A DNA stretch of 64,000 bases from Corynespora cassiicola (lineage: Eukaryota; Ascomycota; Dothideomycetes; Pleosporales; Corynesporascaceae): positions 1,674,001 through 1,738,000 of the forward strand of contig JAEUWY010000023.1 of the NCBI GenBank assembly GCA_022059125.1, read 5' to 3'. Positions 21,825-33,390 of this stretch are shown in pieces (within the stretch, counting starts at the first letter, position 1; the number at the start of each line of letters is the position of its first letter). Under the pieces are notes generated by a model. The model ran no database searches. It saw only the letters and a program-made list of their open reading frames with translations, and was not told the origin of the DNA. A program made the position numbers and the translations under genes.

Positions 21825-23508
21825 ATGGCGTACGACAGCGCTTCTGAGAAGAACATCAAGTTCGAAGAGGTCCCGGACAAGATTGAGAAAATCGACACTG
21901 CCCCCGACAATGCCGGTCAGATCACCGACCTGTCCGGCATTGAAGCGACCGCGGCCTCCAAGGCAGCATGGCTCATCTCCATCACCGTCTCGCTTGGAGG
22001 TCTTCTCTTTGGTACGTTTGCGAGTGAACTCTGATTGGATATGTTTTCGGGGTACTGATTGGGAATCCTCAGGTTACGATACTGGCTACATTTCCTCTGT
22101 TCTCGTCACCATCAACGACTCCCTCGGTCACCACCTCACCTCTTCAGAACAGGAACTTGTAACTTCAATCACGTCTGGCGGCGCCCTCGTCGGCGCCGTC
22201 ATCGCCGGCCTGACTGCCGACCGATTCGGCCGCCGGATGCCCATCTGGAGCGCCTGCATCGTCTTCGTCCTCGGCACCGTCCTGCAGACGGCCGCGTACT
22301 CGATGGTCCAATTCACCGTGGGCAGGTTCGTCGTGGGCCTGGGCGTCGGAAGCGCCGCCATGATCGTGCCCTTGTACATTTCCGAACTCGCCCCGGCAAA
22401 GTACCGCGGCCGCATGGTGGCCTTCAACAACATGTCGGTCACGCTGGGCCAGTTCATTGCGTCGGCGCTGGGTGCTGGATTCGCGCAGGTAGGCAACCCG
22501 GAGTCGTCGCAGGCCTGGCGCGCTACTGTGGGCATCGGCGCCGCGCCCGCCATTCTGCTTGGGGGCCTCTTGTTCTTGTGCCCCGAGTCTCCACGCCAGC
22601 TCGTCGCTCATGGTAAAGTGGACGAGGCCAGCGTCGTGCTCACCCGCATCTACCCGGGCTCTACCGAAGCGCAGCGCCGCGCGAAGATTGCCAGCATCGA
22701 GATTAGCATCCACGAGGCGACGCAAACCATGGTTGACGACTCCATCTGGAAGACTATCGCTCGCGTCTTCACCAATGGCGCCACGTTCCGCGCCGTCTTC
22801 ACCGCCTGCACCATCATGGCCATTTCGCAGCTCAGCGGCTTCAACACGCTCATGTACTACTCCGCCACTCTGTTCAAGATTGTAGGCTTCAATAATGCAA
22901 CGGCCGTGGCCATTACTGTCTCTGCGACCAACTTCGTCTTCAGTATCGTCAACTTGGTGCTCGTCGACAAGTTTGGTCGCCGCAGGATCTTGCTCACTAC
23001 CGTCTTCGGCATGACGTCCTGCCTGGTGATTGCCGCTGTAGCCTTCTCTTACATCCCCATTGACCTCCATACTCTGGAAGTGCAATCCGATAGCATCGGC
23101 TGGCCCGGCTATCTCCTCATTGCCATCATCATCCTCTTCGTCGCCTTCTACTCCTCCGGTGTGGCCACCATTGCCTGGATCGGCACCGAACTGATCCCCA
23201 TGGAAGTCCGTGCTGTGGGTACTATGCTGAACACCGTGACTTGCTGGTCCACCAACATCATCATCTCGTCTACGTTCCTTTCCATGATGAAGGGCATCAC
23301 GCCCTCTGGTGCTTTTGGCTTCTATGCTGGTATCTGCGCTTTCGGCTGGGTGTTCATCATCTTCTGCTTCCCTGAGGTTAAGGGAATGCCACTTGAGACT
23401 ATTCGTGAGGTTTTTGCTCAGGGGTTTGGTGTTAGGCATGCGAGGTCGTGGCAGAAGGAGAACAAGCAATTCGCCAAGATGAATACCCAGGTCAGCTTTG
23501 CTCACTAG
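21825..23508 (+). CDS. MFS transporter, myo-inositol (ITR) type
   Basis: Two exons (21825-22011, 22073-23508) encode 540 residues. The 61-nt intron falls within the first helix and the join gives LLFG-YDTGYISSVLVTI, a start characteristic of inositol transporters. Other landmarks are SSEQELVTSITSGGALVGA, DRFGRRMPIW, GRFVVGLGVGSAAMIVPLYI, ELAPAKYRGRMVAFNNM, PESPRQLVAHG, SGFNTLMYYSATLF and FPEVKGMPLE. These patterns agree with the proton/myo-inositol branch of the sugar porter family rather than with hexose transporters. It should act at the plasma membrane. Together with the inositol dehydrogenase-like enzyme at 11.4 kb it makes a cyclitol substrate plausible for the cluster, but polyol specificity cannot be proved from sequence. 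Confidence 0.87.
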
Positions 23509-23646
23509 AGAGCTTGGGAAGGCGGTGGCGGAGGAAAAATATCAAATCTGTACATTGTCTAGATATTCGCCTCTGTATAGTAGTTAAATATTTCATAAAC
23601 TCAACAATCATCTCAAGGCCTTGCTCTTTCATATCTTGTGTGCCCA

Positions 23647-24709
23647 TCAAGTATCATATATCAAGAGTCCTCGGACTTCGATGCTTTGCCGATCAGCAAA
23701 ATCTGGCCCGTCTCGTTCCGAATCTTTGAATGCGCAATGTGGGACTCTTCGTGCTAAGCCTGTTTCTGTACTGCTATCAAAGCATTTTATGAATAGTGCT
23801 TCGTCAGACCTTTGCTTATTCTTATAGTACCATTCATGTCCCTCGCCAGGTAGAATAGTCCACGTTTCATTCCTGTTGAGTGGACCCGGCTGATCTACAT
23901 ATATGACTTTGGCTTCCACCAAGTCGCTATCCGGGATCGAGTGTGCTGCTGCCACGGCAAGCGGATCTTTGTATATTGTTGCTATGGGACGCCATATGTT
24001 GATGATTTGGTAGCGCTGGCGGTCTCGAATGATCTCGTCGGCCCTGGAAGGTAGATGCTTTCGGAGAATAAGTTCGGCCCCGGTGTAGGATTGGTCGACA
24101 TGTGCGCGGTTTAAAGGTCCCTTCCGAGAGGCATTGCCCACGCCGAGAGCATGCCAGTGTGTTGGGCCGCGGCGGACTGTGTGTTGAAAGATGTGTGCTT
24201 CCGAGGCTCCGGTTCTTTGAATGCAACATCAATATCCGTATCTAGAAAAGAACGGCATGGATTTGAGTTATGTAACCTACATGCGCTTAAATAGTTCTGC
24301 GCATTCACGATAGTACTCTTGCTGGATTTTTTCTTCGTCGTCAAAATGCTTTTCCTTACTCTCATGGAGTACTAATTGAAAGCCATGCGAATTCAAAGTA
24401 TACTTCTGTTCCTCGCCTGACATGTCGTGTATGGCTCTTTCGGAGGGGAATGTTGGGCGCTCGTTGGTCACGGTATGCCTGGCCATTTGATTAGCTGCGC
24501 AACCCAGGTATTGGCTGCAAATCCTGGGACCGCTCCATTTCTGCCCTTTTGGGTGCCACGTACTTTCCGACGTATACCGGTGTGGGAGGGGATCCATCGC
24601 CAGGGTCCCGATAGTAATTCAGGGTAGCAACGACGTCACGCCGAGCTGGACCCTGGCTCTTTGTGATCGGAACGTTTTCCATTTGCTCGGCCCGCGCAAC
24701 CGTCGCCAT
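23647..24709 (-). CDS. AsaB-like hydroxylase/desaturase (non-haem iron family)
   Basis: Three exons (24564-24709, 24281-24478, 23647-24214) encode 303 residues. The joins give YVGK-HTVTNERPTFPSERA and AELFKRI-TGASEAHIFQHTVRR, both familiar in this family. The second uses an acceptor after TTCAAAG; the closer TCTAG acceptor would create an early stop. Conserved elements are PLNRAHVDQSYTGAE (H-x-D iron ligands), NIWRPI, and RVPHCAFKD near the end, which probably gives the second histidine ligand. Family members (AsaB, NvfI, CmcJ-like) oxidise or desaturate small metabolites in biosynthetic and catabolic clusters. It is convergent with the inositol-type transporter and may be the outermost member of the cluster. 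Confidence 0.85.
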
Positions 24710-25713
24710 GGCTGTGATGAGTCGCCTCCGCGCTCAACCTTCGGTTTTGTGATGGGCGATCTAGCGATGCGAAAGAACAGTATCTATTGGTGTCGACATC
24801 GGTGTGCGACTTTAGATTGGAAGCGAGCAGGCTCGAGAAAGTAGACGTGGAATTCATGGGGATCCGTGGCTCTGGTTTTGTTGGACGCTGGGAGGGATAT
24901 TAGGCTGAAGCTGAATCTGTAGTACGGCACAGTATATTGAAGCAGCCGAAGCGACCCTTTGTATACCGTCGAGGAGCCCACAAAAAGCAATATACCTCAG
25001 GCGGGGTAGGAAAAGCCGAGAGGAAAATTGCTAGGAGATCAACCCCACGGGATGACTACGTGGTTACGTGTGGTGCGTGTCTCTGCCCATCAGGTGTGGC
25101 ATCCAAGTGGTTCGACTTACCGAGTCGGGCATAAGGCGCTGTAACCCGTACGCGTGCCCCAATGGACGGCACGTGATTGGTAATTCACAGCCTCACCTTG
25201 GGAGAAATGGCGCGCGTCGGGCGGATGAGGTGTCGTGAGGGGTCTTGAGGTGGTCAAATTCCTGGCAGTGTTCCCGGGCGTGATGCTCGTCGTGATTCCC
25301 CACGCGGGTTCATCCGATGCCAGGCAAGGAAGGTGCGCGCATGTCCCTTTGTCCATCCGCTGCTGCCCAACCTGATGCTTGGCGCGCGCCGACCCATCTC
25401 CCACGCGACCTGTCCAAACAACTCTAAATCGACTTCCAAGACGGGCGTCGATGGCCTTGCTTTTCCTCGCCGTGTTTCATCTTGTCTTTTGGCAAACACT
25501 CAATCTTGATCGGGGCCGGGACAGCCTGCGTGCACTGAGAATCCAGGGAGGTGGGTAGGAGACGATCTTTACATTACTACTACGACCCATCATAACGACA
25601 TAAAGGTAACTCGTGGGGAATCATTCTGCTGCCCAAAACATAAAACCATGATATCATTTCGCAAACACATTCCAGCTCCAACAGTGGCCCCCCGCGAACT
25701 GCATGCATCGTGC
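24710..25713. other. Intergenic region between hydroxylase and copper-protein genes
   Basis: About 1 kb. It must hold the promoter of the AsaB-like gene and the 3' end of the copper-protein gene. Open frames here are short and lack family features. Confidence 0.5.
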
Positions 25714-26681
25714 TCAGACGTTGCGCTCCGAGGCGGTTCGCTCAGACTCAGCAGGCGTCGTCGTCAGATCCTTGGCCCGAAGCTCGTAGGCGTCTTTGCC
25801 TTTCAAGCCGGCAGTCTTGCCTCGCCTCCAGAAGAAGAAGCCAAGAGCACCGATAAGGGCCAATCCGCCGACAACAGCACCGACGGCAATGCCTGCCTTT
25901 GCGCCAGTCGAAAGGCCGCCGGAGCCACCGGAAGAAGACTCGGGAGCTGATGATGCACCAAGCTCAGTGCCAGCTGTGGCAGAAGCTGTAGACGAGCTTC
26001 CCGAGCCAGTTGGCGTGGGCGCATCGAACTCTTCGCTGGTGACGTTGAAGCATGGCATCTGCGAGCTGAAGTTTATCGTCTCGACAAATGTCTAGCATTT
26101 CCATTAGTATGAAAGTGCAAAGGGAGACCGTCCTCATAGAAGAACCGTGGGTAGACGTACAATGTCAGCACATGCGAAGAACGACTGGTTTCTTCCGTTG
26201 TTTTCTCCTTCATACTCGGCCCAGTACTCCAGCTGGATTGTAGCGTTTCTTCCGGCTTCGATGCCCTCTAGCCGATCAATCTTGTAGCATTGATGGCCAG
26301 GATCGATATCCGTCACGTTGCTGACAATCTGGTCGTCGAACTCAGCCTGCGTCTGAGGGTCTTACGTCTTGTTAGTACATATCGTACAACCGGTACTATA
26401 TCTGACTCACCGTCGCTTAGCGAGAGGCGGAAAGCAACATGATAAGCATCGTCTGCAATGCTCAAAGCGACCGAGCCTTGGGAAAGTGGGAACTCTGTAC
26501 GGTTTCCAGGTCCGTTGGGGCTTCCACAAGGCGCAACGTTGTCGTCTTGCGCTGTCCAGGGACGGTCGGAAGGCCAGAGGAAGGCAACCGGACCCATGCT
26601 GGAGCCTTCTGCTCCTTCACCGTGCTGGGCTGCTCCAAGGGAGCTGAGAGCCGCAAGGAGTGCGACTTTGGAGAAATGCAT
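25714..26681 (-). CDS. BIM1/X325-like copper-binding membrane protein
   Basis: Three exons (26411-26681, 26161-26360, 25714-26091) encode 282 residues. A signal peptide covers residues 1-19 (start MHFSKVALLAALSSLGAAQ) and is followed directly by His20, so cleavage there would expose the N-terminal histidine that binds copper in LPMO-like X325 proteins. The domain then shows GPVAFLWPSDRPWT, PCGSPNGPGNRTEFPL, a CYKID segment, SFFACADI and MPCFNVT, with the cysteines expected to pair. A Ser/Gly-rich stalk leads to one transmembrane helix (AGIAVGAVVGGLALIGALG) and a short basic cytosolic tail. X325 proteins act in copper handling at the cell surface rather than in polysaccharide cleavage; many have a GPI anchor, while this one has a true membrane helix. 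Confidence 0.85.
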
Positions 26682-27602
26682 CGTGGCAGTGTTCGGTGCA
26701 GAATGGGAAAAGGGTCCTGTGGCCGTTAACTGCGAGTGGGATTCACCTGTGGCTCGGTATCTGCCATATGGGCATCCTTTATGGATGCAAGGCGGGGTGG
26801 GTACATCCTTCACATCCTTCACGCCTGACCTGATGGATCAGATAACGGATCCGACCGCTCGTGTCCAGCCGTGCCAACGCCTGGCCGAGTGGCTGGCAAC
26901 ATTGCCAAGGGAGCGAATTATTGAGCACTCTACCCTCTTTCGAACCAACGTCCGACTTGTGGTACCAAGAAACAGGCAGTGGCATGTGGCGGTGGGACGA
27001 TCCAAGGAATTCAGTGCGGAGCAAGAGCAAAGAGTGGATCCAATTGGAGAATGTCGTGCGTCCTCTTGACTGGGCCAATGTGGGCCCATACAACAGACAA
27101 GGAATTAAGTTATCTGATGGCGCTAATCACGCACCTAAGCGCACGCCCAGCAAATCGGCTATGGGCCAGGCTGTCGGCTAACTCCCCTCTGGGCTAGGCA
27201 TCTTGCATCCATCTAATCTTATCAAGCAATCAGATAAATTTTTACATCTCCGATGCTCGGCCGCACCCCTCACGCCCTGAAATCATGCGAGTGGTAGGCC
27301 GAAAGTGCCGTGTTTCCATTGACATGTGGTTAGCAGGGGCGACATGTCAATTTCCTGCATGCCGGACGCGGAAAGCCGCCGAAGCCTGCGTTCCAAGCAT
27401 GCATCGCCAGCTCGTATCACCTGGCACCCATGCAGGCGGACCCTCGAGCCCGCGAGAGCTACAAAACCCCGCCCAACCCGTTCCTGCATGCTTTTTCGTT
27501 CATCCCTCGACACTCTAGTCCTCAAGGAAGATAAAGCTGCTCAAATAGCTTTCCGTCGTTCATTGCCGTTTCTACGCTCGTTCTCAAAGCATTACAATCA
27601 AG
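26682..27602. promoter_or_regulatory. Divergent promoter between two cell-surface protein genes
   Basis: About 920 bp between divergent starts. Overlapping open frames at 26.8-27.1 kb on both strands show no family features. Both flanking genes encode cell-surface proteins, so co-expression is possible. Confidence 0.45.
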
Positions 27603-28545
27603 ATGGTTGCTTCGCGTATCGCCCTTGCCGGCTTCGTTGCCGTTGCTAGCGCTTCCACCATCATGTCCGAAGGCGACATGTTTGCTACCTTGTTGAAGCG
27701 CCAGCAGCCTGGAACTCCCGCCTACAACTGTCACGACAACTGCGGTTTGTTGTCCCCAGTAGCATGGAAGTTGAATGGTTCACTGATATTTGCCAAGGAA
27801 CTGCTATCACCTATTCTAGGGAAAGCTCGGATCACTGTGCCGAGGAAGGCTTCCTCTTCAACTACCAAAACTGCCTGCAATGCTCCGGTCCCGACAACTA
27901 CAACATCTGGCGCTACTATGGTGGCAGCCTGAGCAGTGCGGGTTCGGCTTGCGGTCTAGAGACCACTCCTCTCTCTGGCGAGCAGGAAGATGTCCCCGAG
28001 GCTATGCACCCCGGCGACAGCAGCTCTGCCGCCTCCTCGTCTGCTGAGCCGTCGGCCACCCCGGAGCCCACTACCGAAGCTCCCGCGCCTACCTCCGAGC
28101 CCCCTGCCCCCACGACCACTCCTGATGCCCCAGCTTCGTCCGCGGAGCCTGAGACGACAGGTGAGGAAGTCCCAGCAAGCACGACCGCGCCTAGTGAGCC
28201 CTCTTCATCTCCTGCTCCTACCGTCGGTACGAGCTCTGTTGTTACCGGGGAACACGAATCTCTCTCTTCCAGCGTCTTTTCCTCTGCTGTTCCGCCCTAC
28301 CCTACTCCTATCCCTTCAAACGGAACACTGAGCCACTATCCTTCAGGTGTCCCTACCGGCACTACCAATGGAACTGCCAATTCCACTGTCGTAAGTAACT
28401 ATCTATGTTAATCAGTTGGCATTTCTAACTAATCTTGCAGACGCCTCCTGCTGAGGCAACCACCAATGCTGCTTCCAACCTCGAGTACTCGGCCGGCATG
28501 TTTGGTGCCGTCGTCCTGGGTATGATGTACGGACTCGGCAACTAG
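27603..28545 (+). CDS. Secreted Cys-rich surface protein with Ser/Thr/Pro-rich stalk, probable GPI anchor
   Basis: Three exons (27603-27744, 27798-28390, 28441-28545) encode 279 residues. Residues 1-18 are a signal peptide; a Lys-Arg pair near residue 32 may be a processing site. The first intron is 53 nt; splicing gives YNCHDNCG-TAITYSRESSDHC and removes an otherwise frame-breaking stretch. The Cys-rich head continues with FNYQNCLQCSG and IWRYYGGSLSSAGSACGL, a pattern seen in small fungal surface proteins of unknown function. About 120 residues rich in Ser, Thr, Pro and Glu follow, then NAASNLEYSAGMFG and a hydrophobic end typical of GPI attachment. It is probably bound to the wall or membrane. 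Confidence 0.8.
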
Positions 28546-29020
28546 ATTGTTATTTGTGATGAGATTATGGCGTGAATGCTTTATTGGGTGGAAGTCGACG
28601 CAGATAAATAGCTCGTTGTATACCCTTCTTGATGTAATTTTTTAATCCAACCTTGGTCTGCATAAAAGAGGCGACGCAGTCTCTCCAGACCATTTTCTCA
28701 CCCCAAAACTCTTTACCCATCCTTGCAATGTCTCATTCATGCCCATAGGCCCATGAATCGTCCAAGTCAATCCTCTTCTTCAGATCAGCGCACATGTCCC
28801 GCCACAATCCGCTGCGACACCGGCGCCCTCAACCACGCGCCCTCGCCAGCTCTGACCGCACCTCCCCGACCCCGACCCCGACCCCGACCTCCGGACCGGC
28901 CGAAACACGCCCGCCTTTGGAATCCCTCTCGTATATAGATCCTCCACGCTGAATCCCCATCTCCTAATAAGCATCCTTTTGCACCCTCCCCTCCCCTCGC
29001 CCTCCCTACCACGCACCAGC
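28546..29020. other. Intergenic spacer with CCCCGA repeat
   Basis: About 475 bp. It holds a short tandem run of CCCCGA units near 28862-28892 and a pyrimidine-rich stretch before the next start. No gene. Confidence 0.5.
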
Positions 29021-30403
29021 ATGAGCACCCTCTCGGACAAATTCGCTCTCTACGCCCAACTGATCCCCTTCTTCATCCCCTTCCTCTTCCAGCACCTGCG
29101 CCAACGCATCAGCGCCTTCCTCCACAAGCGAGCCTACAAGCCACTCCCCCCCGCCCAACTCAAGAACGTTGTCGTGCTCGGGGGCTCCTTCGCGGGCGTG
29201 CAGATCACAAAGCGCCTCGCCGACACGCTGCCGACGGGGTACCGCGTCGTGCTCGTGGAACGCAACTCACACCTCAACTACCTGTTCGCGTTCCCGCGAT
29301 TCGGCGTCGTGCCCGGGTACGAAAAGTATGCCTTCATTCCGTACGACGGGATCGTGAAGGGCGCGCCTGAGGGGATATATTCGCGCGTCCAGGGCACGGT
29401 TGTGGAGGTTTCGGCGAAAGAGGTGGTGTTGGAGGGCGGGGAGAGGGTTGCGTTTGAGTATTTGGTTGTTGCGACGGGGACGGAGGCGGGGGTGCCGAAT
29501 AAGGTTTTGGCGACGGAGAGGGGCGAGGCCGAGGGGGAGTTGAGGGGTTTGCAGGAGAAGGTTGCGGGGGCGAAGAGGATTGCGGTTGTGGGGGGTGGTG
29601 CGGTGGGGGTTGAGGTTGCGAGCGATATCAAGAGCTTCTTCCCTGAGAAAGATGTGGCCATCATCCACTCCAGGGCCCAGTTGCTGAACAGCTTTGGGTC
29701 GAGGCTGCATGAGCACGTGGTGAGCGTGTTTGAAGAAATGGGCATTGCGGTGTTGTTGAACGAGCGGCCGGCGATACCGGCGGAGGGTAATGTTTTGAAA
29801 CTCTTCAACGGAAAAGAAACTTGTTTCGATCTAATCGTAAGCAAAAATTCCCCATCACGAATCGTGAAGCTCACTGCGCTCGATAGATCCCATGCACCGG
29901 TCAAAAGCCTAATTCCTCGATTGTCGCCAGTCTCTCACCGGAACTGATTTCAAAACAATCCTCCCACCTCATTGTGAAGCCTACACTACAAGTTGAGGAT
30001 GACGCTTTACCCCACATATTTGCCTTCGGCGATGTGGCGAACACATCGGGGCCCAAAATGGCGCGCGCGGCGTTCTACCAAAGCGAGGTGGTATTGCAGA
30101 ATATATTGTCGCTAATCCATGGCAAGAAGGATCTAAAACCGTACAAACCTCAAATCTTGATAGAGGGTGCTATAAAACTCACGTTAGGCAAAGTACGTGA
30201 GAATCAGTCTTTTGTGCACTCAAAATTTCATGTAGATCTAATATGAGCAGTCCAAGTTGGTCACGTACACGCGGAAAGAGAGCGGAAGGGAATACTTGGT
30301 TCCAGCAAATAACGGAGCAGTTGACATGGGCGTTCAAAGAAGCTGGAGGTTTTATGGAGCCGATCCAAAGGCAGTAGAGCGAAAGGAGGAGTTGGATGCA
30401 TGA
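29021..30403 (+). CDS. AMID/FSP1-like FAD-dependent oxidoreductase
   Basis: Three exons (29021-29836, 29887-30192, 30251-30403) encode 424 residues. An N-terminal hydrophobic segment (AQLIPFFIPFLFQHL) suggests membrane association. The FAD site follows as VVVLGGSFAGVQITKRL, then NYLFAFPRF and the YLVVATGTE strand. The second nucleotide fold shows IAVVGGGAVGVEVASDI for NAD(P)H. The first join gives FDLI-IPCTGQKPNSSIV and restores the family's CTG motif; FAFGDVANT marks the late FAD contact. The last exon begins either SKLVTYTRK or QSKLV, depending on which of two adjacent AG acceptors is used. Relatives reduce quinones with NAD(P)H; in animals such an enzyme (AIFM2/FSP1) protects lipids from peroxidation. 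Confidence 0.87.
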
Positions 30404-31629
30404 CGATGCAGCATAGCGCATCCAACCAGTCGGCCGTCTAGTAACATGTGGACACTGATACTTGTTGTACTTGATTGATTAATTCAAATTTCTTCTGCTG
30501 AGTTCTTGAGCGACCCGGAAGTCCAGGGGAGGGGGCGTAAACCTGTCCCGCTGCGACTTCACCTACCCAAGCATATGGGTACTGACGATGATCTGTCGCC
30601 TCTACAGGGATGTTAGATGGCCAAAGTGATATCATTGAAGTTTGATGAGGTTCGTGATATCGTTTTGGTGTTTTCTTTGGTTGTTGGGACCAAACTTTCG
30701 GGGTGATATCATCGTACAATATAGTATAGTTTTTATGGAATCCTCATGAAAGTTCTCTTCTTCAACACCATGGCAAGCCATAGATATCAATGAAAAGAAA
30801 ATGGCGGAAGCAGGTCAAAAATTCCCCGTCGATCCGAAGACCAAAAGGAGCAGCCATAGTTGTAGTTTTCAACTAGCAAAAAACCAGACTCAGACGTATC
30901 TTCACTGTCGTGGTTAAAGCCCGTGCACTAGGATGGGGAGGAAATGTCAGGGTAAGGGAGGAGGGTCCGGTACTTATACACCTAGGCGGTGCTTAGCCAC
31001 CGTGCCAAGTACACGGCCTATGGGCGGTAGAGTCAGAGATCCCACGGCAGGTATTCGGTTGTCATTTAAGCGAGATTAAGCGAGATCTTGTAGTGAAAGC
31101 AGAGCAATGTAGGTTCAAACAACAAGCCAGAGCAAGTGGGTGACGAACTCTGGTGTAACTTGGTGGCGACTTTGGCCTTTCCTAACGGTATCCATTCAAT
31201 TGATGCACTTTTCCTCTGTTTAATTGCTGAAAGATCAGAATTACGCCCGTAAGCCCAGGTCTGCCCACTTTTTAACCCTAGGTCACACCAAGATGCTCGA
31301 AGGTTTCATTCAATTTCATTCAGCCTTGTTGATATCGAATCAATTATATGGCCATTCTTTGGGTTTTGAAATTATGAGCTTGATAGGTAAATGGAAGATT
31401 CCAATTCAATTGTCATCTATTTAGAGATGCCCTGGGGCCACGGATGCTTCCTATCGCATACGCCGCACAAGAACGACCTCAAGTCATTCTCCGCGTATCT
31501 CTCGCATGCTAGCATGTGATACAGAAAGAGTATTTCCCAGCCACTTTGGTGCATGATTGCCTCGGAACTATTAAATTCGTGTCCTTAATTTCTCTTTCAC
31601 AGTCCACTTCTCCAATTCTGCTCACTCAT
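30404..31629. other. Intergenic region before the first paralogue cluster
   Basis: About 1.2 kb with no convincing gene. Open frames (for example at 30438-30719 on the minus strand) lack family features. A short direct repeat AAGCGAGAT occurs twice near 31068-31088. Base composition becomes AT-richer towards the paralogue cluster. Confidence 0.5.
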
Positions 31630-33390
31630 ATGGTCTTGGCATGGGGCTGCCACGAACAAAAGCCACAAACACCTTTCCACCGACAACCTCGCACTTTAAC
31701 CACAATATCACTCCAACCACAAACCTCACTGATCTTTGGTGTTATTCCCCACGGCACCCGATACGACATGCCCCAACCACTGGCCGTAGACATGCGTTCC
31801 ACCTCACACGAGTTTGGATCGGCCCACGCGATAGACAACAGTATTAGACTTTCTTCAAATCCAATAAACAACCGTCCGGAAAAGACCGACCCAGGAACAA
31901 ACCCAAATTCTGTTCAAGGCGCGATGGTGGATCCATCGTATGGAACGCCCTTGTCGTGTCACACTTGTTACGCTAGTGATCTTGGGAGCTACATTCCCTC
32001 CCTTGACTGCAACTCAGTGATTCCAGAGGAGATTGGCAACCAGTATCTATTCACTCAGTACAACATCTTTGGGGACTTCAACTCTGGTCAAGTCGGCCCA
32101 CGCAGCTATCTTCCCGGACAGACGGGCCGTTGCAATGCTGGAGGTTATCAACCTTGTTCGGACCAACTGTTTAACTCAACACCCTCAACAGACTATGGTT
32201 ATTCCGACTTCTACTCCCCAGATGAGCGCATCCAGTGAGTTTTTACTAGATCTCCCCCTTACCCCGCTTTAGTCTGATAATTCGCAGATTCTACGGATTA
32301 AATCAAGCTTATTCAATTCCTCTCAAGTCTATCGAAAAACCTCCAGAGGACACAGACGTATCCCCATTTATGCTCCCATCGTCCGAAGAAAACCAGCAGC
32401 AGATCTGGGAAATTGAGGACAACGAGTCCACCCCCACTAGTTCCGAGTCTCCCTGCGAGGAACACACAAAGGCCACAAAACAAAAGCGAGTGCTACCGGC
32501 CAAATCCGCGCGAGTCAGTGCAGCTCAGAAGAAGCTTCATTTACTGGCCAACTATGACCTACCGACCTATGACGGAGTCAAGCTGAGCTTCAACTCTCAG
32601 CATGAAGCCAGTGCCGCGTCCCAGGATCGTATCGCTGACTCGGAGCTTGACTGGTCTTCTCCGCAGGATGACGATACTTTGCCTACAACGGATGAAGAGA
32701 GGTCAGAAGTCGTGCGCCGACTGTTGGGAGCTATGCTGGAAACCAACCACTGCAAAGACCCAGGCTCTCGATCTTTTGCTCATCGCTGGAAGGAGGGAAG
32801 CACATTCTACCATGTGGAGGACATGGAGAGGGTATGCTGGGAAATACAGGTAAGACACAGCCCCAGACTAGAATGATATAGCACTGACAATTAACTTTAG
32901 GAGTTCGCAGAGAAACTCCATAGAGAGGGTCCCAGGATCCTTTCCATCCACGACAAGAACTACCTGGGCATTGTGGCGAAGACAAAAGACCTGAAATTTT
33001 CTGACCGCATCCAGCTCATCATGACGTTGATGGTCGAATTCAAGAGCCGATGTGACAAACTCATGAGGGGCGGTGCCGTCCAAGAGTATGTCGCGGCACC
33101 GCAGGAGGTGCTCCGCACTGGCAGAGTGAACATAAAGTCCAACAAGGACCGCCAGGCTTACCTCATCGTAGGACGCAAGGCAAAGATGGCTGGTAAGTGC
33201 ATCCTCTCAACTGATTGGAGCTCTTTCTAATATTTTTCTAGAAAAGGCTAAGTCTGCTGAGGCAAAGGCCAGCTCGGGTAGGCGGACCCGTAAGCGTGCT
33301 CACAGCGAAGTCCCCGAAGACGAGGACGAAGGAATATCACATGGAATCGCTGAACGTGCCAAGACCAGGAAGCCACGAAAGATTGCTTAG
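31630..33390 (+). CDS. Uncharacterised five-member family, paralogue A
   Basis: Four exons (31630-32234, 32288-32849, 32901-33192, 33242-33390) encode 535 residues; a start at 31768 would remove 46. The first half is rich in Ser, Pro, Asn and Gln and probably disordered. The shared domain lies at about 32.64-33.17 kb: LDWSSPQDDDTLPTT, VRRLLGAML, FAHRW, CWEIQ-EFAEKLHREGPRIL, LKFSDRIQLI, FKSRCDKLM, VAAPQEVL, NKDRQAYLIVGRK. The second intron splits the domain exactly between CWEIQ and EFAEK, the same place as in paralogues C and D. The tail is strongly basic (GRRTRKRAH, KTRKPRKIA), suggesting a nuclear protein. No known function. Confidence 0.75.

Noticed and set aside
22165..23505. 446-codon open frame on the minus strand inside the inositol-type transporter
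   Set aside because: It is antisense to a clear MFS protein, has biased Glu/Asp/His/Arg composition and no family motif.
28979..29020. Upstream start for the AMID-like protein
   Set aside because: The first ATG of the frame is at 29021; the upstream codons are a Pro/Leu-rich leader without ATG.
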